Of a stretch of DNA of 40,397 nt, positions 33,042 through 40,397 are shown in pieces. Source of the stretch: CAZCCV01 sp964497515 (lineage in GTDB: Bacteria > Armatimonadota > UBA5829 > DTLH01); assembly GCA_964497515.1 (NCBI GenBank), contig CAZCCV010000022.1, positions 1 through 40,397 on the forward strand. Reading direction: 5' to 3'. The notes under the pieces were generated by a model. The model did no database searches. It saw only the letters and a list, made by a program, of their open reading frames with translations, and was not told the DNA's origin. Each line of letters opens with the position of its first letter. Within the stretch, counting starts at the first letter, position 1. A program made the translations under genes and the position numbers.

Positions 33042-34106
33042 ATGACTATAGAAGACATTCGAAAAGAGATCGACCGAATCGACAGAGAGCTTGTCAGTCT
33101 GCTGAACAGCCGGGCTGAGTGCGCTCTTGAGGTGGGAAAACTCAAGGAGTCGCGAACGGAGAGTATATATGCGCCGGAACGAGAGCTGCAGGTACTCGCC
33201 CGTGTGCTGTCGCATAACTCTGGCCCTCTATCAGACAAGACTATCTCTGCTATCTATCGGGAGATAATCTCTGCGTGTCGGGCACTCGAGAAACCGATCT
33301 CTGTATCGTACCTCGGGCCAGCGGGAAGCTACACCCACATTGCGAGTATCCAGCGCTTCGGCGACTCTACTGAGTTCGCACCAGCAGATACCATTCCTGA
33401 CGTCTTTAACACTGTCGAACGCAAAGACGCAAACTACGGAGTGGTACCAGTAGAGAACTCCACCGAGGGAATAGTCAGCCACACGCTCGATATGTTTCTT
33501 CTGTCGGATCTCAGAATATGTGCCGAGATATATGCCCCGATTTCACACAACTTGCTGTCTGCAGGAGATGACATCGCCAATATCAAGCGGGTCTACTCTA
33601 TGCCGCAAGCAATAGCTCAGTGCCGCAACTGGCTCAGAATGCAGTTGCCAGGAGTGGAAATTCTGGAAGTATCAAGCACAGCAAAAGCAGCACTGCTCTG
33701 CCAGGGGTTTCCGTCGAGCGCAGCGGTCGCAAGCAGCCTCGCCGCAAGAGAATACGATCTGAATATCATCGCCGAAGGCATTGAAGACAACCCGCATAAT
33801 CGCACGAGATTTCTTGTAATCGGCTACAGCAAACCGAATCAGAGCGGCAAAGACAAGACATCCATAGTCTTTTCCGTCCCTCACCGCTCAGGGTCTCTCT
33901 ACAAGGCGCTTTCGATCTTCGATTCAGAGAAAATCAATATGACTATGATCGAATCTCGACCGACAAAACAGATGCCGTGGGAGTACGTCTTTTTCATCGA
34001 CATACACGGCCACGAAAAAGATGAAGCTGTCCAGCAAGCACTCGCCAAACTTGGCGAAGAAGCTCTGTTTGTAAGAGTTCTGGGAAGCTATCCGGAAGCA
34101 GAATAA
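33042..34106 (+). CDS. pheA: Bifunctional chorismate mutase / prephenate dehydratase
   Basis: PheA makes phenylpyruvate for phenylalanine synthesis. The 354-aa protein has an AroQ chorismate mutase domain (1 to about 80: IRKEIDRIDRELVSLLNSRAE), a prephenate dehydratase domain (about 88-265: YLGPAGSYTHIA, GVVPVENSTEGIVSHTLDMF, and the TRF motif in HNRTRFLVI) and a C-terminal ACT domain (about 275-350, SGSLYKALSIF and MTMIESRP), which should give feedback inhibition by phenylalanine. A bidirectional terminator follows. Confidence 0.96.
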   Translation: MTIEDIRKEIDRIDRELVSLLNSRAECALEVGKLKESRTESIYAPERELQVLARVLSHNSGPLSDKTISAIYREIISACRALEKPISVSYLGPAGSYTHIASIQRFGDSTEFAPADTIPDVFNTVERKDANYGVVPVENSTEGIVSHTLDMFLLSDLRICAEIYAPISHNLLSAGDDIANIKRVYSMPQAIAQCRNWLRMQLPGVEILEVSSTAKAALLCQGFPSSAAVASSLAAREYDLNIIAEGIEDNPHNRTRFLVIGYSKPNQSGKDKTSIVFSVPHRSGSLYKALSIFDSEKINMTMIESRPTKQMPWEYVFFIDIHGHEKDEAVQQALAKLGEEALFVRVLGSYPEAE

Positions 34107-34125
34107 GACTGAGCCGTAAGTAAGC

Positions 34126-34157
34126 AAAAGGAGAGTGGAAACGACCACTCTCCTTTT
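34126..34157. terminator. Bidirectional intrinsic terminator
   Basis: A perfect 13-bp stem (34126-34138 with 34145-34157, loop AAACGA) ends in TTTT on the plus strand and TTTT on the minus strand. It separates convergent pheA and the UroD-like gene. Confidence 0.85.
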
Positions 34158-34207
34158 CTGCTAGTGTCATATGAAACAGCGTTCGAACGACTCTGCGCCA
34201 AACAGTG

Positions 34208-35353
34208 TCAGTTTGCCAAATTTTCTACCAACCGCACCATCGTCTCATAATTTGCCTGTGTTGTATTAGAGATTACTCGGCCATAAGGTGATGCTGACGG
34301 CATTAGAACGAACCCTCTGCCATCACAACAGGTGCCTTCGTTAAGGGACTTTTCGACCACTCTCTCAAAATCTGCAGGCGGCATATTCTCGATGTCGGTG
34401 ATCTCGAGGTTTCCGAACAGAATCAGATCCTTGCCGTACTCGCGTCGCACATCTGCAAGCTCCACGTCACCGAGAGGCGGCGGCTCGATTGGATCAATGC
34501 CATCGGCTCCCATATCCATAATCATAGGAAGTGCGTTCTTGATTCTGCCGTGGCAGTGAATCCTCGCGTATCCTGCGTGCTTTTTGATGGCCTCAATCAT
34601 CGGCTTGCAGTAGTCGTGCACATACTCTTTGAAGAGTCTGGGAGGAAGATACGGTTCCGACGCATATTCGGAGCCGACTATTCTCCAGAGCCTGCCGGGA
34701 AACAACTCGGAGACCCGCTCGGTAACAGAATAGACGCGTCGAGCATGCTTCTGCAGGAGTTGGTGAAAGAGTTCAGTATCCATCATAGCGATGATAGTGT
34801 ATTCGTCCATAGCGAACAACCCCGCCGCATAGCAGAGTGGGTCCGCGGAGTCCACCATGACAATCCCCCGTTCACCCAGCTTCTCTTCGGCTGCGATGAG
34901 ATTGCTGACGTCGACATCGTAGTCGAAACACTCGTCCGGGAGTTGTAGAAAGGCTTTCAGATCGTCGGCATCCTTAAGCAGATGCTCAATCTGCCACACG
35001 GTGTCTACTTCCTGGTCGCGGCGAGATAGCGATGTCATAGCCCGTCCGCCAACAGTTAGAGTCGTCTTGTTGAACCGTGAAGCACCCTCTTCGTAGGACT
35101 CGTGCGTAAAGTACTCGGCCACTGGATTGTGTGCGGCTGGCCAGGTAATCGCCGGGATCATCCGTATCAGGTCGGTGTGATCCTCAGCAAGATCAATCAG
35201 CGGTTTCCACGTGGGGTCATTGTAGATGTTGTACGGGTCGGGGTCGGTAGTATCGAATTTCCACCCGCCGATCTCGTAGAAGCTGACCGCAGGTCGGTCT
35301 ACGGGTTTTCCGCAGAGTGTTGCCTGCAACCGTTCGCGTCTGGTCAAGTGCAT
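34208..35353 (-). CDS. UroD/MtaA-family protein (methyltransferase-like)
   Basis: The protein has the uroporphyrinogen decarboxylase fold: start MHLTRRERLQATLCGKPVDRPAV, and C-terminal GADGIDPIEPP, LFGNLEI and GRGFVLMPSASPYG. It is closer to cobamide-dependent methyltransferase proteins (MtaA-like) than to HemE. In those the Zn site is HxC...C. Here the first part reads IHCHG, so His sits where the Cys ligand is expected; the later CCDGRG supplies cysteines. The ATG at 35353 has GGAGG only 2 nt upstream; an in-frame TTG at 35371 lacks a site. It is 60 nt after nadA. Substrate is unknown, and haem synthesis here does not need a HemE. Confidence 0.8.
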   Translation of the reverse strand: MHLTRRERLQATLCGKPVDRPAVSFYEIGGWKFDTTDPDPYNIYNDPTWKPLIDLAEDHTDLIRMIPAITWPAAHNPVAEYFTHESYEEGASRFNKTTLTVGGRAMTSLSRRDQEVDTVWQIEHLLKDADDLKAFLQLPDECFDYDVDVSNLIAAEEKLGERGIVMVDSADPLCYAAGLFAMDEYTIIAMMDTELFHQLLQKHARRVYSVTERVSELFPGRLWRIVGSEYASEPYLPPRLFKEYVHDYCKPMIEAIKKHAGYARIHCHGRIKNALPMIMDMGADGIDPIEPPPLGDVELADVRREYGKDLILFGNLEITDIENMPPADFERVVEKSLNEGTCCDGRGFVLMPSASPYGRVISNTTQANYETMVRLVENLAN

Positions 35354-35413
35354 TTCCTCCGAATCGATCAAATAGAAGCGTGAATGCTGCTTTTGCTGAC
35401 CGAGCCGAGCAGA

Positions 35414-36331
35414 CTACCCGACTGCAAGCATTCCATCTATCGCTTTCTTTGCGCGCTTTATAATATCCTCTGGAACTGTTATCTCGTGAATCATATCTTC
35501 AAGAGACCACATAACTTTTTCGAGGGTGATACGCTTCATGTTCGGACAGATGTTATGACCGTTCGGATTGTAAAACGACTTGTCGGGGTGATCGTTTTGA
35601 AGCTTGTGGAGTATTCCCCGCTCAGTGCATACAATGAACTCTCCCTCATCGTGAGTTGCTACCCACTGGATCATCTGCGATGTGCTTGCTACCACATCTG
35701 CCAGATCCACTACGTCGTCGGTACACTCCGGATGTACCAAGACTACTGCATTTGGATGCTTCATTTTGACCCCAACTACGTCTTCTGCGAGGATGCGATG
35801 ATGGGTAGGGCAGAACCCAGGATACACAATGACGCGCTTTGAGGTGTTTGAAGCCACCCACGAACCGAGAGACCTATCGGGAACAAAGAGCACTTCTTCG
35901 GCTGCGAGTGATTCCACAATCTTTACTGCGTTTGCCGATGTTACACAGATGTCACTTTCAGCCTTAACTTCGGCTGTGGTATTGACATACGCTACCACCG
36001 GCCGACCGGGATACTCTGCCTTAAACTGGCGGAGTCGGTCGACATCGATCATATCGGCCATAGGACATCCTGCGTGGACGTCCGGCAGGAGCACTGTTCT
36101 GGTTGGAGAGAGTATCTTTGCAGTCTCCGCCATGAAGTGAACGCCACAAAACACAATGATATCGGACTCGGTTGCAGCGGCTCTTCTGGAGAGTTCCAGC
36201 GAGTCCCCTACAAAATCTGCAATGTCTTGCACCTCTCCCAACTGGTAGTTGTGCGCCAGTATCACCGCGTTTCGTTCACGGCGAAGAGTGTTTATCCGTT
36301 CGATAATCTCAATGTCTGATTGTGTTCCCAT
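35414..36331 (-). CDS. nadA: Quinolinate synthase A
   Basis: NadA condenses iminoaspartate (from NadB) with dihydroxyacetone phosphate to quinolinate, using an O2-sensitive [4Fe-4S] cluster. The 305-aa protein has AHNYQLGEVQDIADFVGDS, and likely cluster ligands C89 (DVHAGCPMAD), C174 (PGFCPTHH) and C262 (NICPNM). HPECTDDV and CTERGILHKL are substrate-site segments. It is the shorter type common in anaerobes and archaea. It has its own promoter. Confidence 0.96.
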   Translation of the reverse strand: MGTQSDIEIIERINTLRRERNAVILAHNYQLGEVQDIADFVGDSLELSRRAAATESDIIVFCGVHFMAETAKILSPTRTVLLPDVHAGCPMADMIDVDRLRQFKAEYPGRPVVAYVNTTAEVKAESDICVTSANAVKIVESLAAEEVLFVPDRSLGSWVASNTSKRVIVYPGFCPTHHRILAEDVVGVKMKHPNAVVLVHPECTDDVVDLADVVASTSQMIQWVATHDEGEFIVCTERGILHKLQNDHPDKSFYNPNGHNICPNMKRITLEKVMWSLEDMIHEITVPEDIIKRAKKAIDGMLAVG

Positions 36332-36369
36332 TAGCGCGTTCCGTTACTTCAACGATAAGCCTTAACCAA

Positions 36370-36397
36370 ATTATAGTTGAAAAAACAGGGCCAACAA
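36370..36397 (-). promoter_or_regulatory. nadA promoter overlapping the upstream terminator
   Basis: Minus strand: TTGTTG (36397-36392), a 16-bp spacer and a perfect TATAAT (36375-36370), 38 bp before the nadA ATG. The -35 box lies inside the terminator stem of the GH36 gene. Confidence 0.5.
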
Positions 36398-36421
36398 CCG
36401 GCGCATGCCAGCTGTTGGCCC
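36380..36421 (-). terminator. Intrinsic terminator of the GH36 gene
   Basis: A 14-bp stem with two wobbles (36421-36408 with 36401-36388, loop CATGCG), then TG and TTTTTT (36385-36380), 13 nt after the GH36 stop. Confidence 0.9.
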
Positions 36422-36433
36422 CGGCAATCTAAT

Positions 36434-38683
36434 CTAGCCCTTGAATCTAATGGTGACCTTACCACTTGTAAGATCGGTCTTCGCCTTCGGGCAGGTTACC
36501 TTAATGGCAACAGCTTGGCCTCCCGACTTATCAGGTGTAGACTTGCCCAGCACAGCAGCGAGGCCGTCGCCTACGACTCCCGCAACTTCAAAGCCCTTCG
36601 GTGCATAGATCCAGTAGGTCTCTGTTGTTCCACTGACACCCTCGATATCGAGAATGAGTCTGCCATCTCCCCATTTCTGCCCCTTGACGCTAATGGCATC
36701 CTGGCTTACGTGTCTTGTAGAAGACAAGAACTGTGGATGCTTCTTAGCAGGTCTCAGCGCAACTATCTGACAGTGTCCGAGCTTCAGTGCGGAGCAGTTG
36801 ATTGAGCCACGCACGCGCCCCAGATACTTCTCTTTCCAGAAGTCGAACACCAGATAGTCGGTATTCGGATCCAGAGAGAGCGCAGCCATATCGACCTTCG
36901 ACCTTGTGAGAGGAAGGGTTGCGAACCGCCCCATAACAGTCCATCTGTCGACATCGGTATCGAGGTGGAGCGACCACAGTGAAGAGAACGGGTGCTTGTC
37001 GTTCACTGTTGGCCACCGACCCGCGATGTTTCTGGCGTCTTCGTCGGACATATGCTCCGCCTCGAACGGTTTTTCGTCCAGCACCTGGAAGCCGTGCAGC
37101 TTTGTCCAGGTGAATGCCGCGAAGTCAGCCTGCAGCGGACCGGTTTCAGCAGTCGTTGTTGTGAGCGGCGGTATGCACTTGCGAATAAGATTCAACCGCT
37201 TGTTATCGTACTCGTGCAGAGCGTCACTTAACATAAACAGACCGCCGGTCAGTGCCACCATCGAAAGCACGCTCCTAGACCACTCGAACGGAGCTCTCAC
37301 ACATACGTGATCCGGGTCGTTCTGGAAGAGAATCCTCTGAGTGAAGAACCACCTGGCAGACTCCACCAACTGCATCTGCATGCCCGACCAGTTGGGCATA
37401 GCGTCCTGTGAGATTCGGCAAGCATCGCAGAGCCCAACCATCTGCATTAGGATACCCCACGATGAGAGCCAGTATGCATCCGAACCTATGCCTTCGCGCC
37501 CAACCTCGAGGAATCGTCGGAAGCGGTGCTCAGCCTCGTCATTGGACATCAGCCCCAGCAACACTGCTTCGTGAAGTCCGTCGTAGAGCAAGTGTCGAAT
37601 AGCATCGATCTTGAAATATTCGTAGCCGGCCTTCTGCATCCCTTCCAAATAGGGTCTAAGGTGAATATCGAGCGATTCTTCTCGACAGTCCAAAATGTAC
37701 TTCTGCCAGTCGCCGAGCAGAGGGGTACCATCTTTGTCGCAGATGAGATACTGTTTGTTGATGTCAGCCCATTCGTCGTTGTATATGGCAGAGGACGACC
37801 AGATTCCCGCCTTCATACCGTACGATTTGATCTTCTTCACAAGCCCGGCGTGCCCAGACGGGAACTCGTCTTTCGTCTCGAGCCATGCCTGTGAAATGGT
37901 GTCGTTCACGTTTACAGGCAGCGGCAGTATCTCGTATCCGTCGTCGACCTGGATATACTCCATTCCGTAAGGCCGAAGCTTACGGGCGAACATCCTGGTG
38001 GCGTCGACTATGTCCTTCTCACTCATATCGCGCCTGTAAGCTTCCCAGGTGCACCAACCGACAATCGGTTTCAGGTTCGGGCGGCGCTCCCACGGCTTGT
38101 GATACTGATAGTTCAGGTGGGTGCGATAGTACTGCGGCCTGAACTCGATGGCCCAAACTGAGGGTCCCAAATCGGCTTCTAACTGGGCGACGAGGTTACC
38201 GTCGGCATCTGGCGCGAGTCGCTCTGAGATCCAGCGCCAATCGCAGCCGTGCCAACCGATAAGCAGGTCCTGATTGATGTCGTACAGCCCATTGATTCCC
38301 GGCAGGCAGGGGCGTCCAACTTGACCCACGATCGACTGCTCCGACCTTGCACGGTTCGGGCGGCAGTTGATCGTATCGTGACTCATCTGGAAGGTGACTT
38401 TGCACTTGACTGGGCGCTCCAGGATAACATAAATCTGTTGCAACAGCGGCCAGCTCTGAATTGTTCCGTCGGATCCGTGGCGAAAGCTCACTTGCCCGCC
38501 CTCTTCCGGAATCTGAATCTGGATAACCTTACGATTGTTGTAGGTATAGATTAGCGTCCGTGTTTCGTTGTCGAAATGGTGGTACGCATGCGCTATTGGC
38601 GGCTCAGGGACTGCGTGAAGCAGTAACCGGTTAGTCTCTTCCGGCATCAGCCGCGCGCGCTTGGTATCGTCCTTCTTCGGCAT
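36434..38683 (-). CDS. GH36-like alpha-galactosidase (melibiase clan)
   Basis: The 749-aa protein has an N-terminal beta-sandwich (about 1-195), a (beta/alpha)8 barrel from about 205 (KPIVGWCTWEAY, YIQVDDGY at 243-250) and a C-terminal beta domain. The nucleophile is expected at D360 (YFKIDAIRHLLYDG) and the acid/base at D427 (CRISQDAMPNW); both match the GH36 pattern, so it looks active. No signal peptide is present, so it should act on imported alpha-galactosides or related glycans. A strong terminator follows it. Its ribosome site is poor (AGGAG about 16 nt upstream). The substrate is uncertain because GH36 also includes alpha-N-acetylgalactosaminidases and raffinose synthase-like enzymes. 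Confidence 0.85.
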   Translation of the reverse strand: MPKKDDTKRARLMPEETNRLLLHAVPEPPIAHAYHHFDNETRTLIYTYNNRKVIQIQIPEEGGQVSFRHGSDGTIQSWPLLQQIYVILERPVKCKVTFQMSHDTINCRPNRARSEQSIVGQVGRPCLPGINGLYDINQDLLIGWHGCDWRWISERLAPDADGNLVAQLEADLGPSVWAIEFRPQYYRTHLNYQYHKPWERRPNLKPIVGWCTWEAYRRDMSEKDIVDATRMFARKLRPYGMEYIQVDDGYEILPLPVNVNDTISQAWLETKDEFPSGHAGLVKKIKSYGMKAGIWSSSAIYNDEWADINKQYLICDKDGTPLLGDWQKYILDCREESLDIHLRPYLEGMQKAGYEYFKIDAIRHLLYDGLHEAVLLGLMSNDEAEHRFRRFLEVGREGIGSDAYWLSSWGILMQMVGLCDACRISQDAMPNWSGMQMQLVESARWFFTQRILFQNDPDHVCVRAPFEWSRSVLSMVALTGGLFMLSDALHEYDNKRLNLIRKCIPPLTTTTAETGPLQADFAAFTWTKLHGFQVLDEKPFEAEHMSDEDARNIAGRWPTVNDKHPFSSLWSLHLDTDVDRWTVMGRFATLPLTRSKVDMAALSLDPNTDYLVFDFWKEKYLGRVRGSINCSALKLGHCQIVALRPAKKHPQFLSSTRHVSQDAISVKGQKWGDGRLILDIEGVSGTTETYWIYAPKGFEVAGVVGDGLAAVLGKSTPDKSGGQAVAIKVTCPKAKTDLTSGKVTIRFKG

Positions 38684-38794
38684 CTGTCGTTATTTCAACT
38701 CCTGTTCGTCTTTGGGCCGGAGCGCTGGTTCGGGATGAAACATCCCACCCAAGCGGAGCCTGCCGGGGCAAGGATCACCCGGACCCGTATTTTT
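38684..38794 (-). other. Structured gap between radA and the GH36 gene
   Basis: The 111-nt gap contains a hairpin with perfect GGGATG/CATCCC arms around 3 nt (about 38731-38745) inside weaker flanking pairing, and CCGGG/CCCGG arms near 38763-38782. The T-run at 38790-38797 is on the plus strand only, so it is not a standard terminator for radA. It may be a leader or attenuator for the GH36 gene; no known riboswitch class is recognised. Confidence 0.35.
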
Positions 38795-40195
38795 TTATTG
38801 AAGCTCACCGACTGGCGGAGCCGTGAGCCCTCGTTCTATCGCTTCTCGAAGCGAGATAACGCCGTGAATGTCGACCCCCAGGTTCTTGTTCATCTTGCGA
38901 CTGTTCCTGCCGCAAACGATCGCCTGATTAAACCCAAGGCGGCCTGCCTCTTTCAAACGTTTTTCCATCTGGCCAACTGCACGCACCTCTCCGGCCAAGC
39001 CGATTTCTCCGAGGACTATAGTCTCCGGATCGATCGGCACTTCCTTGAAGTTAGATGCAACAGCCAAAGCAATTGCAAGATCGATAGCAGGTTCGATTAT
39101 CTTCACGCCGCCAGCGACGTTTACATATACATCCTGATTCGCCAAGCTCATTCCCACGCGCTTTTCGAGCACAGCGAGGATCATAAGCGTGCGATTATAG
39201 TCCACGCCAGTAGTCATTCGGCGAGGACTCGAATAGTAGCTCGGAGCTACTAAAGCCTGTATCTCTACCAGTATAGGCCGGCTTCCCTCCATTGTCGAGG
39301 TTACAACCGAGCCAGTGCCGTGCAAAGGTCTTTCTGATAGCAGCGATTCAGAGGGATTGGCCACTTCCATCAACCCTGCTTCGCGCATTTCGAAGATTCC
39401 AAGCTCATCGGTTGATCCGAATCTGTTCTTTACGGCACGCAGGATGCGGTAGGTCATATGTCTGTCCCCTTCAAAATAGAGCACGGTATCAACCATATGC
39501 TCCAGCACCCTCGGACCGGCAAGCGCACCTTCTTTTGTGACGTGACCAACTATGAAAATGGATGTCCCCGTCTGCTTGGCTATCCTGGCGAGCACCGACG
39601 TGCAGTTTTTTACCTGGCTTACGGTACCCGCTGCGGAAACGAGATCTGGGTGATGGACAGACTGTATTGAATCGACAATAACAAATTGCGGCTTCGTGGT
39701 TTCTATATAGTGGCTGATTGCTTCGATGTTCGTTTCTGTCGCAAGAAACAGCTCTGAGGAGGCTACGCCGAGGCGGTCGGAACGAATCTTTATCTGTTCG
39801 ACAGATTCCTCACCAGACACATAAAGAGTGCGACCTGCGCTGCGGCTCAAATTGTTTGCCACTTGAGACAGTAACGTGGACTTTCCGATGCCCGGATCTC
39901 CACCTATCAGAACAAGCGAGCCAGCGACGACACCGCCACCTAGGACTCTATCGAACTCCGCAATCTCTGTGCTGGTGCGCGAAGTCTCACCGGAGCGAAC
40001 CTGTGTAATCGGAGATGGCTCTGTAAGAGTGCCCAAAAACCCACTGCCGGCACCGCGTTTTCCTTTTGGCGCCGACTCAATAACCTGTTCCACCATTGTG
40101 GCCCATTCGCTGCATTCGGGACACTTTCCGAGCCACTTTGGGGACTCGAAACCACATGCCTGACACACGAATTTCGTCTGCTGAAGCCTCGACAT
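38795..40195 (-). CDS. radA: DNA repair protein RadA (branch-migration ATPase)
   Basis: RadA helps RecA-dependent recombination by driving branch migration. The 466-aa protein from ATG 40195 has an N-terminal zinc finger (FVCQACG...GKCPEC), Walker A GGDPGIGKSTLL, VIVDSIQSVHH, the RadA-specific KNRFG motif (VKNRFGSTDELG) and a Lon-protease-like C-terminal domain (VNVAGGVKIIEPAIDLAIALAVASN, GEIGLAGEVRAV). A GTG two codons upstream is an alternative start. The leader is unusual (see the promoter, hairpin and small ORF upstream). Confidence 0.97.
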   Translation of the reverse strand: MSRLQQTKFVCQACGFESPKWLGKCPECSEWATMVEQVIESAPKGKRGAGSGFLGTLTEPSPITQVRSGETSRTSTEIAEFDRVLGGGVVAGSLVLIGGDPGIGKSTLLSQVANNLSRSAGRTLYVSGEESVEQIKIRSDRLGVASSELFLATETNIEAISHYIETTKPQFVIVDSIQSVHHPDLVSAAGTVSQVKNCTSVLARIAKQTGTSIFIVGHVTKEGALAGPRVLEHMVDTVLYFEGDRHMTYRILRAVKNRFGSTDELGIFEMREAGLMEVANPSESLLSERPLHGTGSVVTSTMEGSRPILVEIQALVAPSYYSSPRRMTTGVDYNRTLMILAVLEKRVGMSLANQDVYVNVAGGVKIIEPAIDLAIALAVASNFKEVPIDPETIVLGEIGLAGEVRAVGQMEKRLKEAGRLGFNQAIVCGRNSRKMNKNLGVDIHGVISLREAIERGLTAPPVGELQ

Positions 40196-40274
40196 TTGCA
40201 CAGCCCCGAGGCAGAGTGATAGTATCTCTGCCCGACAAAGAAAAAGGGTAATCGGCCTCCTTTTGGCCGTTCAC
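40077..40274 (-). CDS. Possible 65-codon leader ORF overlapping the radA start
   Basis: A GTG-started ORF has GGAGG 9 nt upstream (40288-40284). It runs through the leader hairpin and 119 nt into radA in a different frame. The predicted peptide (MNGQKEADYPFSLSGRD...) resembles nothing I know. Its second half simply mirrors radA codons, so it may be a chance ORF. If translated, ribosomes would disrupt the hairpin at 40244-40278. Confidence 0.3.
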   Translation of the reverse strand: MNGQKEADYPFSLSGRDTITLPRGCANVEASADEIRVSGMWFRVPKVARKVSRMQRMGHNGGTGY

Positions 40275-40278
40275 CCTT
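40238..40278 (-). terminator. Terminator-like hairpin in the radA leader
   Basis: Minus-strand arms 40278-40265 and 40257-40244 pair at 13 of 14 positions around a 7-nt loop, followed by TTTTTCTTT. It lies between a good promoter and radA, so it is either a radA attenuator or the terminator of a gene beyond the window end. Confidence 0.75.
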
Positions 40279-40298
40279 AATATCCTCCAGTTAATTGT

Positions 40299-40327
40299 AT
40301 TCTATCACATTAAGCTCTTTGGTTCAA
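40299..40327 (-). promoter_or_regulatory. Promoter upstream of the radA leader hairpin
   Basis: Minus strand: TTGAAC (40327-40322), a 17-bp spacer and TAGAAT (40304-40299) with an extended TGA before it. Predicted start is near 40292, giving a leader of about 97 nt for radA. Further out, ACACGC/GCGTGT arms (40335-40340, 40348-40353) form a small hairpin. Confidence 0.6.
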
Positions 40328-40397
40328 GCAAACCACACGCCTCGGGTGCGTGTCAAAGTTACGGAAAAAGGGGAGGCTGAAAAAAGATTGGAATACT

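Noticed and set aside
34208..35353. Calling the UroD-like gene hemE
   Set aside because: Sequence blocks are MtaA-like, the metal motif differs, and the AhbC route does not use HemE.
1..40397. Mobile elements, CRISPR arrays or prophage
   Set aside because: No transposase, integrase or evenly spaced repeats were found; content is housekeeping and energy metabolism.

Overview
This 40.4-kb window reads as chromosomal core of an uncultured, probably anaerobic, diderm bacterium with roughly balanced base composition. Evidence for a diderm is a System I (Ccm) cytochrome c maturation set and a LolA-like lipoprotein carrier. Evidence for anaerobic redox metabolism is an HdrABC/Flx-type NADH-heterodisulfide reductase operon and haem synthesis through sirohaem (AhbC). 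The membrane PIN-TRAM protein followed by IspD-IspF resembles the yacL-ispD-ispF order of Terrabacteria. An Armatimonadota-like lineage would fit, but this is a weak guess. No phage, insertion sequence, CRISPR array or rRNA was seen.

Layout. 1-1261 (+): a GH130 glycoside phosphorylase/hydrolase and a tRNA-Met(CAT), each with a promoter, and a terminator after the tRNA. 1286-3145 (-): mutL, with its own extended -10 promoter. 3214-17697 (-): one tightly packed operon, ccmA-B-C-D-E-F, met8 (sirC), hemA, hemX-like, hemC, nadB, cobA-hemD fusion, ahbC, hemB, GNAT acetyltransferase. It includes a 34-codon ccmD and many 1-8-nt overlaps. CcmE carries a Cys (CxxxY) in place of the usual haem-binding His. 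The operon therefore joins sirohaem-route haem synthesis to a variant System I maturase. 17750-17850: two strong back-to-back promoters whose -35 boxes lie in a shared inverted repeat. 17878-18612 (+): an OmpR-type regulator whose receiver has lost the phospho-acceptor Asp and the conserved Lys and has a CxxC at the active-site loop.

18629-26060 (+): strong promoter, then hdrC-hdrB-hdrA-flxD-flxC-flxB-flxA and a hairpin. These proteins would form a flavin-based electron-bifurcating NADH/ferredoxin/disulfide complex. 26205-26957 (+): LolA-like protein. 26983-28541 (-): rimI-tsaD. 28831-34106 (+): PIN-TRAM membrane protein, ispDF fusion (its start motif lies inside the PIN gene), secreted esterase, a secreted STN-domain protein of unknown role, and pheA. 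34208-36331 (-): UroD/MtaA-like protein and nadA. 36434-38683 (-): GH36-like alpha-galactosidase. 38795-40195 (-): radA, preceded by a leader with a promoter, a 65-codon overlapping ORF and a terminator-like hairpin.

How the genes fit together. The haem operon runs from glutamyl-tRNA (HemA) through porphobilinogen (HemB), hydroxymethylbilane (HemC), uroporphyrinogen III (HemD), precorrin-2 (CobA) and sirohaem (Met8) to the AhbC step. HemL, AhbA/B and AhbD are not in the window and must be elsewhere if the route is complete. CcmABCDEF would export haem and attach it to apocytochromes. NadB (inside the haem operon) and NadA (28 kb away) make quinolinate for NAD. The atypical regulator, placed between the haem/cytochrome operon and the Hdr operon, is a natural candidate for linking both to redox or haem state; that link is inference. 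All calls rest on reading the sequence; no database search was run.
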